Of a stretch of 64,000 bases of DNA, positions 8,151 through 16,958 are shown piece after piece. Source of the stretch: Citrobacter sp. Awk 4 (GTDB lineage Bacteria > Pseudomonadota > Gammaproteobacteria > Enterobacterales > Enterobacteriaceae); the NCBI RefSeq assembly GCF_028069725.1, contig NZ_JANEWG010000007.1, forward strand, positions 1-64,000, written 5' to 3'. The notes beneath the pieces are model-generated. The model saw only the letters and a list, made by a program, of their open reading frames with translations. It searched no databases and was not told the DNA's origin. The translations under genes and the position numbers were made by a program. How positions within the stretch are numbered: the stretch's first letter is position 1; each line of letters begins with the position of its first letter.

Positions 8151-9152
8151 ATGAATCTAAAACTTATTAGCGTCAGTGTGTTTTCGGCAAGCTTACTCTG
8201 CAGTGCTGCCGTTTGGGCCCAACCCGCTCCGGATTACGCCCAAATCATAGAGCAAGCGCATCAAAAATATAAAAACAATAACGACGGAAAAGTCGCTGAC
8301 TACATCCCGGCGCTGGCAACCTACAGCCCGAAATTTTACGGTATCGCGATCGCGACCGTAGATGGAAAAATCTACAAAGTCGGTGATTCCAGCAAAGCCT
8401 TTCCAATGGAGTCGCTGAGCAAAGTCTTCACAATGGCGCTGGCGATGGAACAGCATGGAACGCAGGTTGTGCTGGATAAACTCGGCGCCAACGCCACGGG
8501 TTTACCGTTTAACTCCGGTCTGGCCGTTGAGCTGACGCAGGGTGCGCCGGAAAACCCGCTGGTGAACGCGGGTGCCATGAGTACCGTTAGTCTGATTGAA
8601 GCGAAAGACAAAACGGAACGCTGGAACAAAATCCTCAATTACATGAATGACTGGGCAGATGCGAAACTGGTCGTCAACCAACCGGTATTCAAATCGGAAA
8701 TGGACACCAACCAGCATAACCAGGCGCTGGCGAAATTGATGGAATCGTACAACAGCTTCTACGGTAACACCGATGAAGCCGTCGAGATTTATACCCGTCA
8801 GTGTTCAGTCGATCTCAACGTCGAGCAGCTCGCCAAAATGGGCGCCGTACTCGCCAACAAAGGTAAATCACCCTTCACCGGCAAACAGTTGCTGAACGAG
8901 AAGTATGTTCCACAGGTGCTGGCAGAAATGGCCATTGCCGGCCTCTATGATGGCAGCGGTAAGTGGCTGTACACCGTCGGTATTCCGGCGAAAAGTGGTG
9001 TCGGCGGCGGTATGGTTGCCGTTGTCCCAGGCGAGTACGCGATTGCCGTTTACTCTCCGCCGCTGGATCAAGCCGGTAACAGCATTCGCGCACAGAAAAC
9101 GATCGAAGATGTTGCTCACGCAACGAAAGCTAATCTCTTTTTAGCCCAGTAA
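8151..9152 (+). CDS. Exported glutaminase A
   Basis: This serine-dependent glutaminase (EC 3.5.1.2) hydrolyses L-glutamine to L-glutamate and ammonia. The 333-residue product has an N-terminal signal peptide with a hydrophobic core (residues 5-20) and a likely cleavage site after VWA at residue 23, so it should work in the periplasm. The beta-lactamase-like S-x-x-K nucleophile motif is Ser88-Leu-Ser-Lys91, and NPLVNAGAM is a second family signature. The ATG at 8151 is preceded by AGGA. The usual E. coli glutaminases (YbaS, YneH) are cytoplasmic, so export is notable. It would feed glutamate to the adjacent symporter. Confidence 0.92.
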   Translation: MNLKLISVSVFSASLLCSAAVWAQPAPDYAQIIEQAHQKYKNNNDGKVADYIPALATYSPKFYGIAIATVDGKIYKVGDSSKAFPMESLSKVFTMALAMEQHGTQVVLDKLGANATGLPFNSGLAVELTQGAPENPLVNAGAMSTVSLIEAKDKTERWNKILNYMNDWADAKLVVNQPVFKSEMDTNQHNQALAKLMESYNSFYGNTDEAVEIYTRQCSVDLNVEQLAKMGAVLANKGKSPFTGKQLLNEKYVPQVLAEMAIAGLYDGSGKWLYTVGIPAKSGVGGGMVAVVPGEYAIAVYSPPLDQAGNSIRAQKTIEDVAHATKANLFLAQ

Positions 9153-9157
9153 GAAAA

Positions 9158-9247
9158 TGCCGGATGGCGACGCTCAAGCGTCTTATCCGGCCTACAACGG
9201 ATAGCGAACACGTAGGCCGGATAAGGTGCATGCACCGCCATCCGGCA
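9158..9247. repeat. REP pair (BIME) between glutaminase and fumarase genes
   Basis: Two REP-like units lie in opposite orientation: GCCGGATGGCGACGCT..CTTATCCGGCCTAC, and its inverted counterpart GTAGGCCGGATAAGG..CGCCATCCGGC. This is the enterobacterial extragenic palindrome type, known to bind gyrase or IHF and to stabilise mRNA ends. Confidence 0.9.
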
Positions 9248-9273
9248 AAATAACAACAAGGTGAGAAGTTAAC

Positions 9274-10926
9274 ATGTCTAAACCATTTGTCTGGCAGGAA
9301 CCGTTTCTTCAACAAAAAGATAATACAGAATACGAATTGCTGAGTAATCAATACATTTCAGTAACGGAGTTAGACGGTGAAGAGGTCATCAAAGTCGCAC
9401 CTGAGGCGCTAACATTGCTGGCTCAGCAGGCGTTTTATGAAGCCTCTTTTTTCCTGCGCGCCGGACATCTGAAACAAATCGCCAGTATTCTGCATGACCC
9501 ACAGGCCAGCAGTAATGATAAATACGTAGCTCTGCAGCTGTTACGTAATGCTGAGGTTTCCGCCAAAGGCGTGCTACCTAACTGTCAGGATACCGGTACG
9601 GCAACTGTTGTGGCGAGCAAAGGGCAAAATGTCTGGACGGGCTGCAATGACGCCGAAGCGTTAAGCAAAGGGGTCTACACCACATTCACAGAGAATAATT
9701 TGCGCTACTCGCAAAATGCCCCGCTGGACATGTACACCGAGGTAAATACCCAGACCAACCTGCCAGCACAAATTGATATTAGCGCGACGCCGGGCAGCGA
9801 ATACCGTTTCCTTTTCGTCAACAAAGGCGGCGGTTCAGCCAACAAAGCGGCGCTGTATCAGGAAACCAAATCAATTCTGCAACCCGAAAAACTGACGGCT
9901 TTCCTGATCGAAAAAATGAAGTCGCTGGGAACAGCGGCTTGCCCGCCGTACCATATCGCGTTTGTGGTGGGTGGATTATCAGCCGACCAGGCACTGAAGG
10001 TCGCGAAGCTGGCCTCGACGAAATACTACGATAACCTGCCCACCAGCGGAAACGAGCTGGGTCAGGCATTCCGCGATACCGCGCTGGAAACCACACTGCT
10101 CAACGCCAGCCGTGAGTTTGGCATCGGCGCCCAGTTTGGTGGCAAATATTTCGCGCATGATATCCGCGTCATTCGTCTTCCACGTCACGGCGGCTCCTGC
10201 CCTATCGCAATGGCGCTCTCCTGCTCAGCCGATCGCAACATTAAAGCGAAAATTAACAAGCACGGTATCTGGCTGGAAAAACTGGAGCACAATCCGGGCA
10301 AATACATTCCTGACTCTCAGCGTGTAGAAAATAGCGCTCAGACCGTTCGCCTTGATCTTAATCGTCCTCTGCGTGAGATCCTGCATGACCTTTCTGCGTT
10401 GCCGATTGGTACACGTGTGACCCTGAATGGCCCGATTGTCGTTGCCCGCGACATTGCGCATGCCAAAATTAAAGAACGCCTGGACAACGGCGAACCCATG
10501 CCGGAGTACATGAAACATCATATTGTCTACTATGCAGGTCCGGCCAAAACACCGGAGAACAAAGCCTGCGGCTCACTCGGCCCGACGACCGGCGGTCGTA
10601 TGGATGGCTACGTGGATGCGTTCCAGGCCGCTGGCGGCAGTTTGATTATGTTGTCCAAAGGTAACCGCAGCAAGCAGGTCACTGATGCCTGTCATAAGCA
10701 TGGCGGATTCAACCTTGGCAGCATCGGCGGCGCGGCAGCCCTGTTGGCGCAGCAGTATGTGAAGAGTTTACGTTGCCTCGAGTACCCGGAACTGGGCATG
10801 GAAGCTGTCTGGATGATGGAAGTCGAAAATCTGCCCGCGTTTGTACTGGTTGACGACAAAGGTAATAACTTCTTCAGTCAGTTTGAGCAGCAGCATCGCT
10901 GCACAACCTGCCCTGCCGGGCATTAA
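9274..10926 (+). CDS. fumD: Class I fumarase/mesaconase (FumD type)
   Basis: This is an iron-sulfur class I hydratase of 550 residues, the length of FumA and FumB. The three cluster cysteines of the family are present at Cys104 (LPNCQDTGT), Cys223 (AACPPYH) and Cys317 (LSCSADR). The C-terminal domain retains [16 protein letters not shown]. Class I fumarases hydrate fumarate and can also hydrate mesaconate. A homologue called FumD, encoded with a methylaspartate gene set in E. coli O157:H7, has been described as a mesaconase/fumarase. By context this enzyme converts mesaconate to (S)-citramalate. Substrate preference cannot be read from sequence. A GAGAAG ribosome site precedes the ATG. Confidence 0.9.
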   Translation: MSKPFVWQEPFLQQKDNTEYELLSNQYISVTELDGEEVIKVAPEALTLLAQQAFYEASFFLRAGHLKQIASILHDPQASSNDKYVALQLLRNAEVSAKGVLPNCQDTGTATVVASKGQNVWTGCNDAEALSKGVYTTFTENNLRYSQNAPLDMYTEVNTQTNLPAQIDISATPGSEYRFLFVNKGGGSANKAALYQETKSILQPEKLTAFLIEKMKSLGTAACPPYHIAFVVGGLSADQALKVAKLASTKYYDNLPTSGNELGQAFRDTALETTLLNASREFGIGAQFGGKYFAHDIRVIRLPRHGGSCPIAMALSCSADRNIKAKINKHGIWLEKLEHNPGKYIPDSQRVENSAQTVRLDLNRPLREILHDLSALPIGTRVTLNGPIVVARDIAHAKIKERLDNGEPMPEYMKHHIVYYAGPAKTPENKACGSLGPTTGGRMDGYVDAFQAAGGSLIMLSKGNRSKQVTDACHKHGGFNLGSIGGAAALLAQQYVKSLRCLEYPELGMEAVWMMEVENLPAFVLVDDKGNNFFSQFEQQHRCTTCPAGH

Positions 10927-10935
10927 GGAGCAATA

Positions 10936-11538
10936 ATGGAAGCGCGATCCAACACCGAAAGGCACCGTCAGCGGCAGCAGAAACTGAAAGAACAAGTTGA
11001 TACCCGCGTGGCAGCAGCAACCGAAAAGAAAGGCATCCTGATTGTCTTCACCGGCAACGGCAAAGGCAAATCGACGGCAGCATTTGGTACGGCAACACGC
11101 GCTGTCGGCCATGGAAAAACGGTTGGCATCGCGCAATTTATTAAAGGCCAGTGGGATAATGGTGAATACAACACCCTGCAACCTCTCGGCGTTGAATTCC
11201 ATATTATGGGGACAGGATTCACCTGGGAAACGCAAAACCGGGAGTCTGATATTCATGCTGCACAGAGTGTCTGGCAGGAGAGCAAACGCATGCTGGCCGA
11301 TGCGCATTACGATCTGGTCGTGCTGGATGAGTTGACGTATATGCTGGCGTATCATTACCTGGATACAGAGGAGGTGATCGCAGCCATTGCGAATCGTCCT
11401 GCTCACCAGACCGTCATTGTCACAGGACGTGGCTGTCATAGCCAGTTACTGGATCTTGCCGATACGGTCAGTGAGGTTCGCCCGGTAAAACATGCTTTCG
11501 ACAGCGGCATTCAGGCGCAAGCCGGAATTGATTGGTAA
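10936..11538 (+). CDS. Cob(I)yrinic acid a,c-diamide adenosyltransferase (BtuR/CobO family)
   Basis: This ATP:corrinoid adenosyltransferase makes adenosylcobalamin, the cofactor of glutamate mutase. It has 200 residues with the P-loop FTGNGKGKSTAAFGTATRA near residue 38 and the family motifs GFTWETQNRESD, LDELTYML and GRGCHSQLLDLADTVSEVRPVKHAFD. It aligns along its whole length with E. coli BtuR but is clearly divergent, so it is probably a second copy dedicated to this pathway. It begins 9 bases after fumD behind AAGGAG, so the two are co-transcribed. Whether a housekeeping btuR exists elsewhere is not visible here. Confidence 0.92.
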   Translation: MEARSNTERHRQRQQKLKEQVDTRVAAATEKKGILIVFTGNGKGKSTAAFGTATRAVGHGKTVGIAQFIKGQWDNGEYNTLQPLGVEFHIMGTGFTWETQNRESDIHAAQSVWQESKRMLADAHYDLVVLDELTYMLAYHYLDTEEVIAAIANRPAHQTVIVTGRGCHSQLLDLADTVSEVRPVKHAFDSGIQAQAGIDW

Positions 11539-11544
11539 ATGCAG

Positions 11545-11566
11545 GGGCGGTGCCAGCGCACCGCCC
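11545..11566. terminator. GC-rich hairpin between convergent btuR-like and lysR genes
   Basis: A perfect 9-base stem (GGGCGGTGC with GCACCGCCC) closes a CAGC tetraloop in the 50-base gap between converging genes. T-tracts are short on both strands, so it may be a weak bidirectional terminator or an end-stabilising hairpin. Confidence 0.5.
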
Positions 11567-11588
11567 TTCCAACGTAGCTACAACAGCG

Positions 11589-12494
11589 TCAAACGCCCCT
11601 CGAAACCACCGATTTTTCTAACAACCAGTTGCGGAAAGCCTGCAAATGCCGGGATTCCGCTTTTTCTTCACGCCAGGTCATGATGAAACGGTTCCCCGTC
11701 CGCATTGGCACATCACAAGGAATGACCATCTCGCCATTATCAAGGTCGCGCTGAATAGCAAATCGCGGAAGTAGCGCAACACCAAGATTAGAGCGCACTG
11801 CGGCAATCAGCATCGACAATAAATCAAAACGCGGACCTTTATTCACCTGCGCGTCGCTGATATCAGACAGTGCAAACCACTCCTGCCAGCCTTTAATGCG
11901 CGTACTTTGGTGTAATAAGGGAAACTCATTGAGCAGGTCGTTCACCGACACTTTTTGGTCTGGATCCATGAGCAAATGTCGGCTACACACCGGCAAAATT
12001 TCCTCTTCAAAAAGATACTCAACCGCCGACCACGGCGAGCAAAAGTCTTCCCGCATGATGGCAGCGTCATACTCGCGGTTGAGAAAATCACCAATATTTG
12101 CCAATGAGTGAATATTTACGATGATATCCGGATTAAGCTTATTGAATTCACGCAAGCTCGGGATCAGCCAATGCGTGCTAAACGTCGGGTTTACCGCTAA
12201 CTCGATAACTTGTACGGTCGGCTGCCAGGTCATTATTGTTGTCGTATCGCGTTCCAGTTTGTTCAGCGTCTCTTTTACGATACTTAAATAATGTTTGCCC
12301 GCTGCATTTAAAAAAATACGCTTTTTAGCATGATTAAAAAGTGATGTGTTGAGAAAATCCTCAAGCGCGTTCACCTGTCGAAACACGGCGCTCTGGGTTA
12401 ATGCCAACTCTTCAGCTGCCCGGGTATAACTTTCATGACGTGCCACGACCTCAAAAGTCACCAGTAGCTCAGTTTTCGGTATTTTGCCTCTCAT
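11589..12494 (-). CDS. LysR-family transcriptional regulator
   Basis: This is a 301-residue LysR-type regulator. The N-terminal winged helix-turn-helix is visible as ELLVTFEVVARHESYTRAAE and LALTQSAVFRQVNALEDFL (about residues 8-50), followed by an effector-binding domain of two alpha/beta lobes. I prefer the ATG at 12494, which has GGAAG five bases upstream, over the ATG at 12506, which lacks a ribosome site. It converges with the btuR-like gene and diverges from cobA. It may control the glutamate block or cobA in response to a pathway acid, but the effector cannot be deduced. Confidence 0.9.
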   Translation of the reverse strand: MRGKIPKTELLVTFEVVARHESYTRAAEELALTQSAVFRQVNALEDFLNTSLFNHAKKRIFLNAAGKHYLSIVKETLNKLERDTTTIMTWQPTVQVIELAVNPTFSTHWLIPSLREFNKLNPDIIVNIHSLANIGDFLNREYDAAIMREDFCSPWSAVEYLFEEEILPVCSRHLLMDPDQKVSVNDLLNEFPLLHQSTRIKGWQEWFALSDISDAQVNKGPRFDLLSMLIAAVRSNLGVALLPRFAIQRDLDNGEMVIPCDVPMRTGNRFIMTWREEKAESRHLQAFRNWLLEKSVVSRGV

Positions 12495-12901
12495 AACGTC
12501 TTCCATATGCAGCGTGCAAAAAAAGTTTATATTATTAAAACAATGTAAATGCTCCAGAATAATCCCAAGAGTTATATTTTATTTCCATCATTGTTGTCTT
12601 TGATCCATTCCATGATTTACTCACACAAATAGCGAATAAATATTCACCAATAATACTCAAGCTCACCCATAAACACAATTTAAATGCGGTTAATTTCAGG
12701 CAATTAGTGCCAATAACTTCTTAATAATTTTTCAAGATATCTTGTTTATTGAAGAAAAAAGTTTGCGAGTTTAATCAATATTATCTCCGCATTATTTCAG
12801 GAAAATTGAGCGCTATGACTTACAGGCAAACAGCGATTTTTTATCATTCTGCCATTGTAGTCTCCGCCATTTTCTACGTTTGACGTGATAAAGGACACAG
12901 T
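12495..12901. promoter_or_regulatory. AT-rich divergent control region between lysR and cobA
   Basis: About 400 bases hold no supported gene. The stretch is very AT-rich compared with its neighbours and must carry promoters for the LysR gene (minus) and cobA (plus). A perfect 12-base palindrome, CAAGATATCTTG, lies at 12733-12744 within a larger loose dyad (CTTCTTAATAA..TTATTGAAGAA at about 12716-12756). It is a candidate regulator site about 160 bases before cobA. Confidence 0.5.
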
Positions 12902-13690
12902 GTGAAAATTTCCGGAAAAGTTTGGCTCGTTGGGGCAGGCCCTGGTGATATATCGTTGCTTACTATTAAAGCGATGCAGTGCATTCAACAGGCCGATGTG
13001 GTGATCTACGATCGGCTGGTTAACCCCAAAATACTCGAGTGGGTCTCTCCTGACTGCCTGCTGATTAATGTTGGCAAAAATCCAGGTTTCCATTGCGTTC
13101 CCCAGCATGAAATCAATGCGCTGCTTGTCCAGTATGCCGAAACACATGAAAACATTGTTCGCCTCAAAGGCGGCGATCCTTACGTCTTTGGTCGCGGCGC
13201 TGAAGAGGTTGAATGTCTGGTCGATGCCGGTATTCCCTTTGATGTTGTTCCCGGTATCAGCTCGGCGATTGGTGGCCTTGCCTGCGCAGGTATTCCGGTC
13301 ACACATCGTGACATGGCTTCCGGTTTTCATGTCGTAACCGGTCACACCCGTGAGGGTAATCAACAGCAAGACTGGCGACAGCTGGCCAAACTCAACGGAA
13401 CGTTGGTCATCGTCATGGGCATCGCCAATTTGCCATTTATTTGTGAAGAATTGCTTATGGGTGGCAAATCCCCGGAGACGCCGGCCGCCATTGTCATGTC
13501 GGCAACGCGGGAGAATCAGCGTCGATTAACCTGCACGCTTGGTACGTTGCTTAACAAAGCGCAGGAGGCCAACATCGTTCCCCCTGCGTTGATCGTGATT
13601 GGCGATGTTGTCACTCTGAGTGATCGATTATCGTTCATTCCCAGTAATGTTAAACTGCCAAAAAATCGCTATTGCGAAAGCTGCTCATAA
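12902..13690 (+). CDS. cobA: Uroporphyrinogen-III C-methyltransferase (stand-alone CobA type)
   Basis: This SAM-dependent enzyme (EC 2.1.1.107) methylates uroporphyrinogen III twice to give precorrin-2, the branch point into cobalamin and siroheme. The 262 residues carry the N-terminal signature VGAGPGDISLLTIKAMQ, the KGGDPYVFGRGAEE loop at about 86-99, and VVPGISSAIGGLACAGIPVTHR. It lacks the oxidase/chelatase half found in enteric CysG, so it is a dedicated methyltransferase. It starts with GTG at 12902 behind AAGGA. Its 3' end overlaps the converging PocR-like gene by 22 bases. Placement here fits precursor supply for the B12-dependent mutase. Confidence 0.93.
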   Translation: MKISGKVWLVGAGPGDISLLTIKAMQCIQQADVVIYDRLVNPKILEWVSPDCLLINVGKNPGFHCVPQHEINALLVQYAETHENIVRLKGGDPYVFGRGAEEVECLVDAGIPFDVVPGISSAIGGLACAGIPVTHRDMASGFHVVTGHTREGNQQQDWRQLAKLNGTLVIVMGIANLPFICEELLMGGKSPETPAAIVMSATRENQRRLTCTLGTLLNKAQEANIVPPALIVIGDVVTLSDRLSFIPSNVKLPKNRYCESCS

Positions 13691-14562
13691 CGAAAAGATT
13701 GCGGTGAACGTTGATGTACGGCCCGGAAAACGCGACAAAAGTAACTGGTTTGCGCGTATTGAAGTTTCCGGGCAATACTCTCAATTGAATGGCCTGGGTC
13801 GCGAAGTAGTTCACTGGCGCGCTGCATTTTCTTGCGATTAACCCAGGTTTTGAAATTAACCCCCTGCTGCTTCTTAAAAAAGCGACTAAAATAATTTGCG
13901 CTTAAGCAGACCTGGGAAGCCACAGACTCTAACGTTAACTCACCATAGAGATTTTCATCAATATAACGCAGCGCCGCCGCCAGTTTCCTTTCATGACGAG
14001 AAAGTTCAGAGTAAGAAAAAGGCGTTTCACCGCAGAGTGATTCGAGAGTCGATGAACATTTGCTTTCTGTTAAAGTAATATTATTAACAATGAAATTAAG
14101 TAAATTCGCTGATGCAACCAGGTGATTATTATCGATAATAGCAACGTGCCGCCAGGCCTCGTTTATTTCAGCATTCTGCGCCCACAATCTGTCATCCTGA
14201 ATGACAATTGTTTTATATTCCTGATATTTCGCCCGAACCTGCCCACAAATGATAAAGCCGAGCAGGCTTCCTTCACGAATGAGCGGCATCGAAAATAAGC
14301 TCAACCCCGCATGACAGCTGAGTATTTTGGGTCTGGATTCTTTAAGTCCTTCATAAGCGCAATATTTTTCGCACTGCTGACAGCCTGTTCGGTATTGCTC
14401 ATGGGCACGCATCAACGAACAAAAGGAATTAAAATGATGACAACTTGAAAGCGCATTGCCGTGTATATCAACGACCACAGCAGCCAGCCCAGTCGCACTG
14501 GAGAAGACATCAGCGAGTGAGTAAAAACGATCTAAGTATTCATCCTGATTATGCATGGTCAT
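13669..14562 (-). CDS. PocR-like AraC-family regulator
   Basis: This 297-residue protein has an N-terminal PocR ligand-sensing domain (about residues 10-165) with the Cys motif CQQCEKYCAYEG and SCHAGL, and a C-terminal AraC/XylS double helix-turn-helix (about 195-295). PocR itself activates the cob/pdu genes in Salmonella in response to propanediol. This is a clear paralogue, not PocR. I chose the ATG at 14562, which follows GGGGAA; a TTG four codons upstream and an ATG two codons downstream are alternatives. It probably activates glm or cob functions here in response to an unknown ligand. Confidence 0.88.
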   Translation of the reverse strand: MTMHNQDEYLDRFYSLADVFSSATGLAAVVVDIHGNALSSCHHFNSFCSLMRAHEQYRTGCQQCEKYCAYEGLKESRPKILSCHAGLSLFSMPLIREGSLLGFIICGQVRAKYQEYKTIVIQDDRLWAQNAEINEAWRHVAIIDNNHLVASANLLNFIVNNITLTESKCSSTLESLCGETPFSYSELSRHERKLAAALRYIDENLYGELTLESVASQVCLSANYFSRFFKKQQGVNFKTWVNRKKMQRASELLRDPGHSIESIARKLQYAQTSYFCRVFRAVHQRSPQSFRYEQLSQ

Positions 14563-14704
14563 GCATTTCCCCAATGGTTATTCTCTGTAGGTGGGTAATA
14601 TGCAGAATTTGGCGTAATGAAAAAATGATGCTAACCGCAAAAAAATATCTCTTTTGCTCAGGTAATTATGATTAAAACGCAAGAAGTTCAATAAAGAAAA
14701 GAAC

Positions 14705-14728
14705 AAAAAAGGCCATCATCAGATGGCC
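14705..14728 (-). terminator. Rho-independent terminator of the sdh-suc operon
   Basis: Read on the minus strand, GGCCATC-TGAT-GATGGCC forms a perfect 7-base stem followed by six T residues. It ends the sdhCDAB-sucABCD transcript and would be the Hfq-binding end of SdhX. Confidence 0.9.
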
Positions 14729-14808
14729 AACCATGTCGAAACGGACCAACCCTTCGCCATTCACCTACGGGAAATGAATGACTTGGGTTGTTTTACTCTT
14801 TTAATACT
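14705..14808 (-). ncRNA. sdhX: Likely SdhX (RybD) small RNA from the 3' end of the sdh-suc mRNA
   Basis: The roughly 100 bases after the sucD stop on the minus strand end in a strong terminator, the position where E. coli processes the SdhX/RybD sRNA from the sdhCDAB-sucABCD transcript. SdhX is an Hfq-binding RNA that represses ackA and other targets. I identify it by position and the terminal hairpin with its U-tract. I could not verify the seed against E. coli, and the processed 5' end is unknown. Confidence 0.6.
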
Positions 14809-15678
14809 TTACTTAATAACGCTTTTCAGTGCTTCGCCGATATCGGCCAAGCTACGAACGGTTTTCACGCCAGCAGCTTCCAGTGCGGCAAACTTCTCGT
14901 CCGCCGTTCCTTTGCCGCCCGCGATGATCGCGCCTGCGTGACCCATACGTTTGCCTTTCGGCGCGGTCACACCGGCAATGTAGCCGACAACCGGTTTGGT
15001 CACATTTTCTTTAATGTACGCAGCCGCTTCTTCTTCCGCGCTACCGCCGATTTCACCGATCATCACGATCGCTTCCGTCTGCGGATCTTCCTGGAACAGT
15101 TTCAGGATGTCGATAAAGTTGGAGCCTGGGATCGGGTCGCCGCCAATGCCCACACAGGTGGACTGACCGAAACCGTAGTCAGTGGTCTGCTTAACCGCTT
15201 CATAGGTCAGCGTACCGGAACGGGAAACGATACCCACTTTACCCGGCTTGTGAATGTGACCTGGCATGATGCCGATTTTGCATTCGCCCGGAGTGATAAC
15301 GCCTGGGCAGTTCGGGCCAATCATGCGCACGCCCGCTTCGTCCAGTTTCACCTTCACGGTCAGCATGTCCAGCGTCGGGATGCCTTCGGTGATGGTGATA
15401 ATCAGTTTGATGCCTGCATCGATCGCTTCCAGAATGGAGTCTTTGCAGAACGGTGCCGGTACGTAAATAACCGATGCGGTCGCGCCGGTCGCTTCTACAG
15501 CTTCACGCACAGTGTTAAACACTGGCAGACCCAGATGTTCAGTACCGCCTTTGCCTGGCGTCACGCCGCCAACCATCTGCGTACCGTAAGCAATTGCCTG
15601 CTCAGAGTGGAAAGTCCCCTGGCTACCGGTAAAGCCCTGACAGATAACCTTGGTATTTTTATCAATTAAAACGGACAT
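14809..15678 (-). CDS. sucD: Succinyl-CoA synthetase, alpha subunit
   Basis: This is the 289-residue alpha chain of succinate-CoA ligase (EC 6.2.1.5), which makes succinate and ATP from succinyl-CoA in the TCA cycle. The CoA-binding N-terminal region [18 protein letters not shown] and the phospho-histidine loop [15 protein letters not shown] (His near residue 247) are intact. Its ATG overlaps the sucC TAA by one base, which suits 1:1 synthesis. It is the last gene of the sdh-suc operon and is followed by the putative SdhX RNA. Confidence 0.98.
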   Translation of the reverse strand: MSVLIDKNTKVICQGFTGSQGTFHSEQAIAYGTQMVGGVTPGKGGTEHLGLPVFNTVREAVEATGATASVIYVPAPFCKDSILEAIDAGIKLIITITEGIPTLDMLTVKVKLDEAGVRMIGPNCPGVITPGECKIGIMPGHIHKPGKVGIVSRSGTLTYEAVKQTTDYGFGQSTCVGIGGDPIPGSNFIDILKLFQEDPQTEAIVMIGEIGGSAEEEAAAYIKENVTKPVVGYIAGVTAPKGKRMGHAGAIIAGGKGTADEKFAALEAAGVKTVRSLADIGEALKSVIK

Positions 15679-16844
15679 TATTTCCCCTCCACTGCGGCAA
15701 CAACCTGCTGAGCTGCATCCGTCAGACTTTTCGCTGCAATAATATTCAGGCCGCTGTCAGCCAGTTTCTTCGCGCCGAGTTCGGCGTTGTTACCTTCCAG
15801 ACGAACCACCACCGGAACGTTGACACCCACTTCCGCTACTGCACCGATGATACCGTCAGCGATCAGGTCGCAGCGTACGATACCGCCGAAGATGTTAACC
15901 AGAACGGCTTTCACATTGTCGTCGGAAAGGATGATTTTGAACGCTTCGGTCACGCGCTCTTTGGTTGCGCCGCCGCCAACATCCAGGAAGTTAGCCGGTT
16001 CGCCGCCGTGCAGTTTAACGATGTCCATAGTGCCCATTGCCAGGCCTGCACCGTTAACCATGCAACCGATGTTGCCATCCAGCGCGACGTAGTTCAGTTC
16101 CCACTGTGCCGCCTGCGCTTCACGTGGATCTTCCTGAGATTGATCGCGCATTTCGCGCAGGTCAGCCTGGCGGAACAATGCGTTGCCGTCAGCGCCCAGT
16201 TTGCCATCGAGGCAGATCAGGTCACCCTGCTTAGTGATAACCAATGGGTTGATTTCGATCAGCGCCAGATCGCGCTCCAGGAAGATGGTCGCCAGACCCA
16301 TGAAAATTTTGGTGAACTGCTGAACCTGTTTACCTTCCAGACCCAGTTTGAACGCCAGCTCACGACCCTGATACGGCATTGGGCCTGCCAGCGGATCCAG
16401 TGCCACTTTGTGGATCAGGTGCGGGGTTTCTTCCGCGACTTTCTCGATTTCCACACCGCCTTCAGTCGAGGCCATGAAGACCACGCGACGGGAGCTACGG
16501 TCAACAACCGCGCCCAGATAGAGTTCTTTATCAATATCCGTGGCCGCTTCAACCAGAATCTGGTTTACCGGCTGACCGTGCGCATCCGTTTGGTAGGTCA
16601 CCAGACGTTTACCCAGCCAGTGTTCAGCAAAAGCGCGGATCTCTTCTTTGCTCTTGACCACTTTCACACCGCCCGCTTTGCCGCGGCCGCCAGCGTGAAC
16701 CTGACATTTGACTACCCACGGACCCGCACCGATTTTAGACGCGGCTTCTTCTGCTTCACGCGGAGTAGTACAGGCATAACCCACCGGCGCCGGTAAGCCA
16801 TAGCGGGCAAAAAGTTGTTTTGCCTGATATTCATGTAAGTTCAT
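15678..16844 (-). CDS. sucC: Succinyl-CoA synthetase, beta subunit
   Basis: This is the 388-residue beta chain of succinate-CoA ligase, carrying the ATP-grasp nucleotide site (N-terminal [18 protein letters not shown], then [16 protein letters not shown]) and the phosphate-loop region [16 protein letters not shown] near the C-terminus. It pairs with SucD in a heterotetramer. It is separated from sucB by 114 bases that contain one REP element. Confidence 0.98.
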   Translation of the reverse strand: MNLHEYQAKQLFARYGLPAPVGYACTTPREAEEAASKIGAGPWVVKCQVHAGGRGKAGGVKVVKSKEEIRAFAEHWLGKRLVTYQTDAHGQPVNQILVEAATDIDKELYLGAVVDRSSRRVVFMASTEGGVEIEKVAEETPHLIHKVALDPLAGPMPYQGRELAFKLGLEGKQVQQFTKIFMGLATIFLERDLALIEINPLVITKQGDLICLDGKLGADGNALFRQADLREMRDQSQEDPREAQAAQWELNYVALDGNIGCMVNGAGLAMGTMDIVKLHGGEPANFLDVGGGATKERVTEAFKIILSDDNVKAVLVNIFGGIVRCDLIADGIIGAVAEVGVNVPVVVRLEGNNAELGAKKLADSGLNIIAAKSLTDAAQQVVAAVEGK

Positions 16845-16905
16845 GTGTTCTGTCCATCCTTCAGTAATCGTTATCTTTAAACCCGTAGACCAGAGCGGTA
16901 TCTTT

Positions 16906-16936
16906 GCCGGATGGCGCTACGCTTATCTGGCCTACG
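16906..16936. repeat. Single REP element between sucB and sucC
   Basis: GCCGGATGGCGCTACGCTTATCTGGCCTAC has the REP palindrome form. It sits inside the operon, where it may modulate expression between the oxoglutarate dehydrogenase and succinyl-CoA synthetase genes by stabilising the upstream mRNA. Confidence 0.85.
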
Positions 16937-16958
16937 GGGCAGGTGATACTCTTGTTTA

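Noticed and set aside
12507-12901. Cobalamin riboswitch upstream of cobA
   Set aside because: No B12 box or matching fold was found in this gap or upstream of glmS.
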